DNA of 64,000 nucleotides from Cyclina sinensis (Eukaryota > Mollusca > Bivalvia > Venerida > Veneridae). The position numbers and the translations under genes are program-made. Numbering within the stretch: the stretch's first letter is position 1; each line of letters starts with the position of its first letter. Positions 1 to 11,039 of this stretch are shown here, in pieces. Under the pieces are notes generated by a model. It was not told where the DNA came from. It searched no databases and worked only from the letters and a program-made list of their open reading frames with translations. Location: positions 18,344,251 to 18,408,250 of the forward strand of contig JAAONU010000014.1 of the NCBI GenBank assembly GCA_012932295.1, written 5' to 3'.

Positions 1-849
1 TAGTTGGAGCTTATCGGAATTCTAATTACCAACAACCTTCTGAAAGTTTATATGGGATTCGGGCGAATTACCAGCTGAGTAATCTGATCAACCCAGCCGG
101 ATGAAGACATCATTGTTATATTTAGATGCTTATTTCATCTACGTTATATACATTGTATAAACTTTATCACAGTACTAAAGAAACTTGTATTTATATCTCA
201 CTGAAGTTTGAATTACTTCTGGGAGGTAGTTTGTGATTCGAGCGAATTATAACCTGCACAAATAAAGTTTTCACTTGTGTAAGAAATAAACTGCACAATG
301 TATGTTATATAGAAATATTTTGTTTTGAAGAAGAATGTTTTGCCCGCGAGTGCGTGCGTTTTATGTGATCTTCTCTTTTAGTGATTGATGTAGGGAAAAC
401 AATCTGATTAAAATCATATCCTAAAAATCACTACGATCACCGTAGGGAGATCTCGAACCTTAGTCAGATTGTAGGGAAAAGGAAGTTATAACTGCTTGCT
501 TTTGATTACCTCACTGACAATTAGCAAATCTTTTTAGATGTAAATAATACATTTCTCTGTTGTATCAATGGACAATACAATAAACAATATATTTATTAAA
601 GTATTCTATACACAGTTTTTAAGAACTTCTCTCGTGTTTCGTATTAATATTGTTTTCAAAACAAGCGCGTCGTGTTACACGTTCATAACGGGATAAAAAC
701 TATTTATATAGATAAATGTGACAATAGAAAAATATGACCAGGTATAAAGGATATTTAGATCAATTAGTATTAACTGTTTAAATTGTAAGTCCTTTCTTCG
801 TTTGTTCTTCTTCGATTTCAAACTAAGAGGCATAGGAAGTAATGAAGGT
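1..849. other. 3' flank of the SDR gene, no gene seen
   Basis: AT-rich sequence with no convincing reading frame. On the minus strand, downstream of the SDR stop codon, an AATAAA hexamer at 592-597 is a possible polyadenylation signal. Nothing else recognisable. Confidence 0.4.
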
Positions 850-1839
850 TTACTTTACAGACTGTTCAATTCCTTCAATGAAGTTTTTTTCTTCCTCCGT
901 TATGTATTGGTTAAGGAGAGAGAGGGTTTTGCGCCATAGACTTTCTTGTTTACTCTTGTCACGTGATGTCCTCGATGACGCTGTTATCTTGCCGTCTATC
1001 CAGTAATGGCCCGATATCCCGGCGTATTTCGGATTGGTGACTAGGTCGATAGCGGTGACAGCACCTTCAAACGGTGTTCTAAAAGCGCAACACATCTTAG
1101 AACATCCAAGAAGACATTTTACACCATTTGTATAGACGTCGCGCCACAGCTCTGTATCAACGACCCCTGGATGCATGCAGTTGATGGTAATATTCGAGTC
1201 TTTAAGACGCTCTGTCATTGTTACTGTTTGCATGATTTGATACAACTTTGAACGCCCGTAGTAATCCCAGCATTTAAACTCACCAGGAGGGCCAGTATAA
1301 TTCATTGTCTCCAAATCAAATGTTCCACTTTCATGAGCTCTGCTGGACATAAGGAGAATTCGACAATCAGGACCGGACCGCTTTATGATGGGCAAAAGCT
1401 TCGCCATGATAAGAAACTGACTGAGATAGTTGACCTGCAGTGTCATTTCAAATCCATCTACACTTTTCTGATACGGACCGCATCCCAGGCCAGCATTACA
1501 AACCAACACATGCAATGGACGACCACTTCGCTTGAAATTCTCACAAAATTCTAAGACAGACTGGAATGATGACAGATCAACTTTAGCAAACTCAAGAGAA
1601 AGTGCTGATTTGTCAGTAAGTTTAGCTTGTCCCTTTGCTTTTTCGGCTTGAAATTCCTTCTGCATTCTGTCTATTGCTGCCATTGCACGCTCCTCCGACC
1701 TACAGGCAAGAATGACGGTTGCCCCCATCATTGCACACCATTTTGCAATCTCGTAACCAACCCCAGTATTAGCTCCAGTAACGAGAATTATTCTCTCACT
1801 TGGCAGCGAAACAATGGGAAATGACGTCCTTCCACCCAT
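850..1839 (-). CDS. short-chain dehydrogenase/reductase, retinol dehydrogenase type (probably the 3' terminal coding exon)
   Basis: Predicted NAD(P)-dependent oxidoreductase of the classical SDR superfamily, the branch containing RDH11-14, DHRS and WWOX. Seen in the 329-aa frame: cofactor-binding TGANTGVG at residues 21-28, CNAG at 114-117, catalytic Asn in QVNY (N137), catalytic Ser in LLMSS (165/166), YGRSK at 194-198 giving the Y-x-x-x-K pair, and HPG at 223-225. Length fits the family. Substrate is inferred only; such enzymes act on retinoids, steroids or lipid aldehydes. The start is uncertain. Immediately upstream of the ATG the minus strand reads TTTCTATTTTTAG then GGA-ATG, a good splice acceptor, and no stop lies between, so this may be a terminal exon whose 5' exons lie at higher coordinates. 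RDH-type proteins often carry an N-terminal membrane anchor, which is absent here and could be on a missing exon. Confidence 0.9.
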   Translation of the reverse strand: MGGRTSFPIVSLPSERIILVTGANTGVGYEIAKWCAMMGATVILACRSEERAMAAIDRMQKEFQAEKAKGQAKLTDKSALSLEFAKVDLSSFQSVLEFCENFKRSGRPLHVLVCNAGLGCGPYQKSVDGFEMTLQVNYLSQFLIMAKLLPIIKRSGPDCRILLMSSRAHESGTFDLETMNYTGPPGEFKCWDYYGRSKLYQIMQTVTMTERLKDSNITINCMHPGVVDTELWRDVYTNGVKCLLGCSKMCCAFRTPFEGAVTAIDLVTNPKYAGISGHYWIDGKITASSRTSRDKSKQESLWRKTLSLLNQYITEEEKNFIEGIEQSVK

Positions 1840-3747
1840 TCCCTAAAAATAGAAAGGTTTCTACATTAAAATATAACTTTTGCGTATTTTATCGAAGTAC
1901 CTTCTCTCATTCAAGAATCAATGCCGATATATTGCAAGAGAAATCATACAGTTAAATATTTTGTTATGCTATACATTTATTTTTGATGTAGGATTCTGTA
2001 AACTAAAGCTAACGGTTTTATACTTTTCAGAAAATAGGAAATCGCTTATTTCAGTAAAGATTATAAATCATTGATTCTTTTTTTAATTTGAAATGAAGCT
2101 TTAGTATCTTGAACAAACGCCTATAAGAAATGAAATGTATTCCTACGTAAGCTGTTCTTTTAAAAATTTCATGAGTATGAAATAAACAAGTCTGGACATT
2201 ATACGCAAGCCTGTGTGAAAAGATGAAAAGGCGACCTTAAAGTGTCGTCTATATTGTTGTTACTGTACACCAATTTGATTTAGACGTAACTACAGCAAAA
2301 TTTTCTACTGCTCCACAACCAAACATTAAAACATGAAATACCTTTTAAAAAAATATTTACGGTGTTTAAGGGGATTCAAGTAAAGGAGACCACAAATGGC
2401 GGGGTTGTCCAACTAATCAGACCTGAAGAGTCATCGAGAAAATTTTTGACAGGCGATGTCTTTTTTCCAACAGTAACGGTTTGACAATAATAAAAAAAGT
2501 GTATAAAATGAGTCAAACCGTCAATGTCGAATAAATTAGGCTACTGGCGGGGTAAACATTATTATAAAAAGTCGTACTACTTTTCAATAGTATTGTACAG
2601 ATATTTATATATCCTGGACTCATGGGTATGAAATAAACAAGTATGGAACATCTCGATAGTTTAACAAATAATGTCATTTTTTAATACATTAAAAAATTCT
2701 CACCCTTTCCTTGTTGATAAAAATTAAAAGCAGCCTTTTCTCAGTAAATCTAATGCAGGAAATGGAAAAATTTCAAATATTTTTCGGGTTGTAACTATTT
2801 TTATCCTATGACCTACTTTCCGTTTCCGTGAAAGCCTGACATCTAGTCTCGAGCTATTTTTAGAAACAGAAATTTCGGTGACATTTTCAATAATTACCAT
2901 TCTGAATATGCTCATAGGTGACAGTATCACTGAGCATAAAACCACTTAAAACGAAATTTTTTTTAACTTTTTACTAATATATCTACTAGATTCTAGATGT
3001 TGTATGCTCAGTGACACTGTCACCTGTGAATATGCTCCAATGAAAAAATTGCTATGTTCGTATTATGCAATAATTCATCAGTGAAATTTTACAACCTCAT
3101 GTTTAAAAATTATTTACTAAAGTCAACAGTTGCATACAAATGGAATTTGTTTTGAAGTAACTCTAAAACTGGTACAGTTTAATAAATGTTCCCAGTGATT
3201 GCATAAATAACAGGCTGCTCAGTAATTAACAAGAAAAACATTGATGCGAGGCACCAAAGACACAGCCAAATGGTGGCCAAGGGAAATGATAAACAAAGAG
3301 GGGCGAAAAACATAAACTAACATTTTAATGAAAAAAAGTAAAACAGCATGTTGATCATATGCTAAACTAATAAATATACATTATGCGAAAAGCATGCATA
3401 TACACTGAGCAATCTGCCTATTGTAAGAAGCAAAAGACCAATGTAACTGTCATGACTGAAACCAGTGCCTTAATTGAGAATTTACCTGCTGAAACAGATA
3501 CATGACAAATGTATAGTTTTATAACATTGAAAGGCTACCACTTGGCCCTATTTTTAAATACAAGAGATTCAAGGCTGATGTTATATTTTTTCGTGCTCAA
3601 CCCAGTTAGAGAATGAAATTTAATTCACCTATTTTATGCAGACCAACAAAGAGGAATAATTATTCCAGTGAAATTAAACAAGTTTAGAAATAAACGAGTG
3701 GTAGAACTCAGCGCAACAAGTGACATAGGTGTACACTGCATGCCGTT
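1840..3747. other. intergenic or upstream intron of the SDR gene, no gene seen
   Basis: AT-rich sequence with only short open frames and no recognised domain. If the SDR reading frame is a terminal exon, its upstream exon(s) may be here on the minus strand, but I could not identify one. It contains the inverted repeat described separately at 2904-3037. Confidence 0.4.
2904..3037. repeat. hairpin-forming inverted repeat
   Basis: The arm around 2912-2938 (AGGTGACAGTATCACTGAGC) is matched in reverse complement around 3003-3029 (GCTCAGTGACACTGTCACCT), with one mismatch in that 20-bp core, separated by about 65 bp. It looks like a small foldback element or remnant. No target duplication was recognised. 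Confidence 0.6.
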
Positions 3748-5965
3748 ATCTATCTTTCTTTCTTCCATTAACGTCGAACCCCTTTCGGGGACGTAGACGT
3801 TTCGCGCGTCGGGATCAAAGAGAAAGATTATAGTGAATAAAAATGTAGAAATGAAAGAAGTAAAGATAAAATTTTTGGTTAAAAATATAAAAAGTCTTAC
3901 TTGCAGGGAACTAGGGTGAGACATGTTCAATGCTACTTACTGCAGCATTGAACTGCTCTAGGGTGGGGAGGTGGGCAACATTAGGGGGAAGTTGGTTCCA
4001 ATGAAACACTGTTCTGGGAAAGTATGAGAACTTATAATAATCCTTGGTTGCAGTGATTAATCTATAACAGAGGGTGTGACTGTGGCGAGCAGAGCGGGTC
4101 ATTGGGGTCAGATAGTCATTGATTGGGATAGCAACCAGATTATGATGAATCTTATAAAATAATGATAACCTAGCATCTATACGCCTTAATTCCAATTGCC
4201 GGAGTTGAATGGAATGGAGCATATCTGTTACACTGGATGTTCGACCATAATCAGATTTTATCCAGCGGGCGGCTCTACGCTGGACACTTTCGACTTGGTC
4301 TATTTGTATCTGGGTGTGGGGCGACCATATCTCGGAGGCATATTCCAGTTGGGGTCTGACTAGAGTCTGGTAAGCGATGGACTTAATGGGTTCTGATCTG
4401 ACCTTGATGTTTCTCCGGAGAAATCCTAAGGTTTGGTTAGCTTTCTTAGTTGACCTATTGATGTGTTCATCCCATGTAAGGTTATTTGAGATATCCACGC
4501 CAAGGTATTTAGCTGAGCTGACTGATTCAAGATGGACTCCATGTAGGTAATACTGGGTGGGAATAGGATGTTTCCTTTTTGTGACGTGGATAACTTGACA
4601 TTTGGAGGGATTGAATTCCATATCCCACTCCAACTCCCACTTTTCGAGCATTTTGAGGTCATTTTGGAGGGTAACTGATTGGTTTGCAGATGTCAAGGTT
4701 AGGTATACCGATGTGTCATCTGCAAACAACCGGACTTTGGAGCTTATGTTATGTGGGAGGTCATTTATGAAGGCTAGGAAGAGCAGGGGACCCAGTACAG
4801 ACCCTTGTGGGACACCTGATGATACTGGGATGGCATCAGATGAGGTGCCATTTAATACAACTGATTGGGACCTATTGTCTAAGAAACTTTTGATCCACTT
4901 TAGTGTATTTCCTCTGACTCCGTACTGGTGTATTTTCAGAAGGACTTTCTCATGACTGACCTTATCGAAAGCCTTACTGAAATCAAGCAGGATAAGATCT
5001 ACTTGTTTCTTGTTGTAGACTGAGGTGACCAAGTCATTTACTAGCATAACTAATTGGGTAACACATGACCTTTTTCTCTAAATCCATGCTGTAAGTCGTA
5101 AAGAATACCATGATTGGTGAAATGTTTGACGATAGATGATGAAACAATGTGTTCTAGGACCTTACATAGTACACACGTTAAAGAGATGGGCCTGTAATTG
5201 GACGGGTTTGACCTTTCACCCTTTTTAAAAATAGGGGCAACAAAAGCAGTTTTCCATTGGGATGGTAGTGACCCTTCTTTTAGAGATTTATTAAAAAGGA
5301 CCTGCAGAATTGGTGACAGTTCTGCAGAGAGTGTTTTAAGTATAATGGGTTTTATTTTATCAGGACCGCTTGCCTTATGTGGGTTCAGGTTACTGAGAAG
5401 TTTCTCAATGTCATTTGTACCAACTGTTATACATGGCATGGTCGGGACAGATTGGGAATCTGGTTTAAGTTTCATTTTGCAAATAGAGGCTAGGGTTAGG
5501 GGAGATTTTGGGCTAAAGACAGACTGAAACTGTTTGTTCAGTACTGTAGCTTTTGCATGGTCATCCTGGTGGAGCTTATTTTTGTACTTCAAGGGGGGTA
5601 TAGAAGAAGATTCCTGCCTTGAATGCTTGATAAGGGAGTATAATTTCTTAGTATTAGGTTTAGTTTTGACCGTGGCATCAGTGTTGTTTAGATTGAGAAT
5701 GTGTTCAAGATACTGGTTATAAGCCTCCTTAACCTTTTTCCGCACTAGATGTTTAAGATTTAGGAATTTCTTGCGATCAGAAGAGGAGCTAGTTTTTATT
5801 AACCTTAGTAAAAGCTCGATTTCTTCTCCTGATCAGTTTCTTTATATCCTGATTGACCCAAGGAAGGTGATTTCTTATTGATGACTGTTTGGATGGACTG
5901 TTTGTTATAAGGAACAAACATTGAAAAACCTTGATGCATACTGCTCTGATAACCTCTTACCATTT
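3748..5965 (-). mobile_element. 5'-truncated non-LTR retrotransposon (CR1/jockey-like LINE)
   Basis: The minus strand carries the end of an endonuclease/RT linker, a complete-looking reverse transcriptase and the C-terminal region typical of CR1/jockey-type elements (FPRTVFHWNQLP near the end). The 5' limit is near 5965, where the coding signal stops, so the endonuclease is missing: a 5' truncation as expected for target-primed insertion. The 3' side after the stop at 3911 has a GC-richer tail (3775-3815) and a TTTCTTTCT-type simple end near 3748. It is a different family from the LINE fragments at 15147 and 47178, whose C-termini differ. Confidence 0.85.
3911..5955 (-). pseudogene. reverse transcriptase open reading frame, broken by frameshifts
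   Basis: Three consecutive minus-strand reading frames together give one RT. The upstream part (5050-5745, 231 aa) holds NTKKLYSLIK, the HKASGPDKI and NYRPISLT blocks and ends just after HGFRE. The downstream part (3911-5047, 378 aa) resumes at MLVNDL and holds DFSKAFDKV (22-30), SGVPQGSVLGPLLF and the catalytic FADD (108-111). The break near 5075-5085 lies in a run of A on the minus strand and fits loss of one base. A second break near 5789 places a stop after the upstream linker, whose WVNQDIKKLIRRRN motif is readable in another frame. The copy therefore looks inactive. Catalytic residues remain, so the decay may be moderate. Confidence 0.88.
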
Positions 5966-6074
5966 TTTTTGGGGGGGGTTGATTTTTGTAACCCTTGATC
6001 TACAGCACTTATTCAAATTTAGTGGTCTTACACCTAGGTGTTTGTAAACAATGCCACGGGACTTCAATCCAATA

Positions 6075-6303
6075 ATCTGACTGGCTCAAATGTTGTGCAA
6101 CCAGGAAGTTTTGGAACTGCGCATACCACGTGTTATAAAATGCGCGCGAAAGAGATCAGTCCTTCTTGATGATGGAAATATTATTGACGCTTAATCAAAT
6201 ACGATATAATCATGTAAATTCGGCAAGAAATCCTTTTAAAATTACGTTTCCACCTTTACTTCTGGCACAAAATTAATTTTTCAAACACAGCAAATTTTGA
6301 GGG
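6075..6303 (+). promoter_or_regulatory. candidate RNA polymerase II promoter and first exon
   Basis: Within 100 bp there is CCAAT, an E-box CACGTG at about 6127, TATAAAA at 6134-6140 and TCAGTCC at 6156-6162 in a position acceptable for an initiator. A consensus splice donor (GG|GTGAGT) follows at 6302/6303. The short frame from 6169 stops before the donor, so any such exon would be untranslated. No downstream exon was identified. The arrangement may be chance or part of a mobile element. Confidence 0.25.
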
Positions 6304-6514
6304 TGAGTAGAGTCAACATTTAACACGAGGTATGGCCACACTGTAAAACAACAATGTATTTATCGAAACCACTGTAATTCAGTCAGGATAGCTGATTAAA
6401 ATTTCGTGAATATGAAGCACATATAAAGCTGTTTGTCATCTGTGCAACTTTTTGACATTTTTAAGTACAAGTACAGGAATATCAACCAACACAAGGGGTA
6501 GGACCTAAATCACG

Positions 6515-9500
6515 TAGCTCGGTGCTTTCAGCGAGAAAAACGTGTAGTCTATGACTAATGTCATCAGTTTTCGCGTAAATATTCAGGAACTTGGATAAAT
6601 TATCAACAGCTATGGGGATTGTCTTGGAATATTTGTACAATGTATACGACTAGTACCTAGCCATATATGTATGCTAACTGTAGCTGCTATTTGACAGAAG
6701 AAGAAATGTGTTACAAACAAGTTATTGAAGGGGTGCCAACAAAGGTGTCCCATTTTTGGTGTGATTCTGCAATAGTTTGCTTAGGTTTTTGAACTTGTAA
6801 AACCATTCTGCGCCATTGAAACAATATTTTTAGTAAACAGACACACAATTAAACATTTACAACCAGTTAGGAACATATATTATATATTATTCAAAATAAC
6901 CATGTTGAAAATTTTTACAAGAGTTCTATTTGTATATTTAACTTTATGTTTCTGATAGAAAACCAATGTATTTCCTTTTTTAAGCTAAGCTGATTCCATA
7001 AATTTTGCTATGAATTTGAACACTTGCGATTTTAAGGCTGGAAGGTTATGTGATGGTTTTCATTGTCAGATACAAATATAATATTACAAGTACATTTTAA
7101 ACAATGAAAGGTTTTGACTTGATCACAAGTCTGCAGATTTTATATTTAAAAAAAAAAATCAAAATTGACAATTTTGAATATATTACATACAAGCAAACAT
7201 TATATTTTTAAAATCAAAAAGGACTTTCTAAGTTGTGCGAAAACAAATTGTCAACTGACAGACAGCCTGTGCCACACAGTTAAATAAATTATATATACTT
7301 GGTACTAGGGATGGGAACGAATGTTCGAATATTCGAAAATCCACCGAATATTCGAATCTGAAAATCAAATTCGAATATTCTAAAAAAAAAAATCAAATAA
7401 AGCTTCGTTGATTTTTTAATACAATACAATACAATAGATTTTATTTGCCCACAAACATTTTACAATGTTTATTGCAATATATGCTTAACAATGGTGAGAG
7501 TAACAGAAGCATTTCTTAAAACCGCCTATACAAGTGTATCAATGTATACTCAAAATATGCTCTATAAAATAATTGAAATAAATGATATCCTGAAAAAAAG
7601 GGAACTTTTTTTTTCTTGAACATACATTAATCGTACAACTTGATGTAAGCATTCTGATTATGCAAAGACCCCAATCTGTTTGGTATTGTGTTTCTTTATC
7701 TCGTGTCAAAAATGATCCAATTAACAATAAAATTGCAACGCATAATTGGCAGGGACAATCGTTACGGATTAACAGTTTGCCACAGGCATATTTGTGATAT
7801 CTTTTAATCTTTTGTTCATTTTAATTGGCGCCCGTTTATTTCACAAATTTTAGAAGTTGTTTGTCTCACAATATTGAAGGATTAACGTCATGTTTTACAA
7901 CAACCAGTCACGCTTATAACTCTATTGATATTACATTTTAGATGCCCAGTAGAATAGCTCAAATATTTTCCTCTTATAAGTTTATTTATAAAAAAACATC
8001 ATCCTCGCTTTATGCTTGATCATCGCTCAACAATATTGAAATAAGTTGTACGGAAAAAAACAAAACAAAAAACAAACAAACAAACAAACATGCACCTCTC
8101 TCGTGTCTGGGCTTATTTCACGCGGTTTTAATGAACGGAATATATTATGTATTGCCAAACACTTAATAAGTATGTAAAACTTCCATAAAACAAGCCATTT
8201 CTACACCATTTCTAGATAATACATAGCTGTTTCCCCAAAGTACAGGTGATAAAACAGTACCAATGTTCGGATACCAAAATTCGGGTAACTGACTGAACTG
8301 AAAAAAAACGAATACTCGAAATATATTCGAATATGGCAAAGCGAATATTCGAATATTGATATAAGTATTCGTTCATTCCTACTTGGTACATATAAAAACT
8401 GCGAATGTCATTCAAAGGTGAATACATTGTAGTTTAATCCCTTGACTCAACAAAATATCTATGCGACATTTATTCTTGGATGCCGTATCCAATGTTCATT
8501 TGCATCTTACCATTATTTCAGTTAAAAGGAAACAAATTACAGATACAGGCAAATTAGACAAGTTAGCTTTCTTAAAACATTTGTAGTTTTTAATGGAGTT
8601 TGAAAAATATTATCTTACTACTTCCACAATCATATCAGTCAATATTTCTTCCCCTTTGACTGGACTGTCATTACACTTAAATGAAATAATGAACATAAAG
8701 TTCTATGACAACATTATCATCTCTCTGTAAGCAAAAAAAGAGAGAACATTTTATGTAAAATGTACTTGGATAATTAGTTGGTCCAATGTTTACATGATTA
8801 CAATGTTTTATGAAGTATTTGTCTACATTACAATGCATAATTTCAAAAGGGTCATGCAGTCCATTCAGAACAGCTTTTGATACCTGAAATAACTGGATAA
8901 GAAATTACGTGTATATTTTCGTATTTATTCATAGTTGTAAAACCACAATGTCAAAGAATAAAGATGAAGTGAAACTGAATAAAAAGATCTGGCTGGTAAA
9001 TATTATCACCTTGCTTAAACTGCCGTTTTGCAATAAATTGAATTAGGTTGCTAATAATTGTGGTTTTAAGGTATTTCCTGCAAGTAGTGATTAGTCTTTA
9101 CTAATGAAACTTGGAAAGGGGGTGAAAATGAAATAGTTTGCAATAAGTAAAATGATTACTGAACTCCCTTATCTCCAAGCCGCCAGGTATCTTAATACAT
9201 CCGAGGTTTAATTCTATATTTTTAAAAAAATGAAAGTTATCTTAAGATCAATTTACTTCTCATGTATGGTATGTTTGAATAGCTTGTAAATATATGTCAT
9301 AATGCTATTTTGCTATGATATTTTATTTATAAGCTGTTGCTCCAAGTTACAGAGTATAGAGTTTATCATTCCGGCATCTACAATTCCAAGGTGAATTTGT
9401 GCTAAAATATTGTAATCTTTTTAATCTTTTAATTCTCGCTGGATATCAAAATCTGATTATGATATTAAATTATTGCTTTAACTCACAACTGTAAGAATTG

Positions 9501-10140
9501 CTTATTGTTAACATTTATTTAGCTGTCTGTAAAAACAATCTTGAACGAATACATATTTTAAACGTTAACTTCGGTGGTATCAAAAGACATTTGATTGCTA
9601 TCACTTTATAAAATCACCATGACTAGTTAATGTAATACCTTTAAATTGGGCAGAAAGATATTTTATGTACTACAATACCGGTATGTAGTTATGAAAGAAC
9701 CGAGGTTACACAATATGGCCTTTAAGTGACTCGAACTACACGTTTATTGTCTTAAAGTTAAAAAATTCGAACATAGATGCATTAAGTATGTTCCTAACTG
9801 TTTGTATTTGTTTAATTCTGTTCCTGTTTACTTAAAATATCATTTTAATGGCGCAAAATTGATGGTCAAGCTGAAAAACCGAAGCAAAATATTGCAGATT
9901 CACAGAAAAAATGGGACACTTTGTTTGCATCCCTTCAATAACTATTTGTAACTCATTTCTTCTTCTGTCAAATAGCAGCTACAGTTAGCATACAGATTTG
10001 GTTAGGTACTAGTCGTATACATTATGCAAATCCCCATAGCTGTTGATAATTTATCCAAATTCCTGAATATTTACGCGAAAACTGACGACATTAGTCATAG
10101 ACTTCATGTTTTTCTCGCTAAAAGCACCCAGCTTCCTGAT
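6515..10140. mobile_element. structure with ~360-bp inverted arms
   Basis: The segment 6515-6887 reappears in reverse complement at 9787-10140. Shared blocks include GCGAGAAAAAC, GTCTATGACTAATGTC, TTTTCGCGTAAATATTCAGG, AGCTGCTATTTGACAGAAG and CAGTTAGGAACATA. The arms differ at scattered sites and small indels. The interior (about 2.9 kb) has no coding frame. It contains the hAT-like element at 7306-8381; the remainder (6888-7297, 8390-9786) is featureless AT-rich DNA. It may be a non-autonomous long-TIR element or a local inverted duplication; no flanking target duplication was found. Confidence 0.7.
7306..8381. mobile_element. non-autonomous hAT-like element with perfect 8-bp target duplication
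   Basis: The left end is TAGGGATGGGAACGAAT and the right end in reverse complement is TAGGAATGAACGAAT. Both ends then run into AATATTCGAATATTCG-rich subterminal repeats. The direct repeat CTTGGTAC lies at 7298-7305 and 8382-8389, identical over 8 bp, which is the hAT hallmark. There is no transposase; internal frames are short. A CAATACAATACAATAGATTT stretch near 7422 and a (CAAA)n run near 8065 lie inside. Confidence 0.85.
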
Positions 10141-10559
10141 TGACTTACGTTATCGTCCCTAAATAGATTAAAAGTGAGGTTAAACAGTTAAGCTGAAGAA
10201 GAAAAAAAGACAGCTATTTTACCTCAATTCGTCCTCTCAGTCAAGTTTCCAAGTCACAAAACACTATATAAGTAACTGATAGACTGAAGGTTTCTGTACG
10301 TTTAAACGTAAAGTATTACTAGATATATGAATTGTAAAGATGAATAGTCCAGTATAAGATCCTAAGAAAGTCAGCGAAATCCGGAAGTAATAATAGCGAC
10401 ACACTTATGGTGGATATATTTTGATCGCCTTGAAGGAATACATTTTTATTACTGTAGAATTTTTTTTTTAATGATAAGTGTATTTTTCTCTAAATCAGTT
10501 GGTAGATTCATGCATTTGTATCTGGTTTAAATTCAACATTATCTTCAAAGTAAACCTAT
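10141..10559. other. no gene seen
   Basis: AT-rich sequence between the inverted arm and a SINE. No reading frame or repeat was recognised. Confidence 0.35.
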
Positions 10560-10770
10560 TTATTTTATTTACATCGATTGGAAAACAAAATCTTAATTAT
10601 ATTGATCCCACTCGATGATTTCTTTCAGAACTCAAACCGGTTCCCGCCCCGGAAGTGTAGAATGCAGAATTTCACCGGAGAATCTAACCTCCGATGTGAT
10701 TAAAACCAGCGACCTCCAGAAGTGAAGCCCAACACTCTAACCAATCCACAATCATGTTCGTGAAGATGGC
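10560..10770 (-). mobile_element. tRNA-derived SINE
   Basis: On the minus strand the head has a degenerate A box (GGATTGGTTAGAGTG) and B box (GGTCGCTGGTTTTAATCAC), followed by a body containing CCGGTTTGAGTTCTG and a tail around ATCGATGTAAATAAA. The same head/body/tail order is seen at 13672, 18525 and 26823. The cloverleaf and acceptor stem are not intact, so this is not a tRNA gene. Confidence 0.7.
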
Positions 10771-11039
10771 GGCCGGGTGGCCATGCAACCTAACGGTCTA
10801 ACCTAGGCGGTTTGGGGGCCTGAAAATATATATTCTGCTTAAGGATAGAGACAAACTTGTAGGAAACATTTCAATCAAAAACAAAACAAAACAAAAAAAA
10901 AAAACGAAGGGGTTTCGAACAACCTTTCCGAAATGTACAAAAATGAGGATTTTATGAAATTAAACAAGGTTGTTAGTGTTCTATAACATACTTCTACCAT
11001 AAAAAACAGTTTTGACCATTAAGATTTAAGAAACAACAA

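Noticed and set aside
1333..1824. Plus-strand open frames of 73 and 65 codons
   Set aside because: They lie antisense to the SDR coding sequence, which has clear catalytic motifs.
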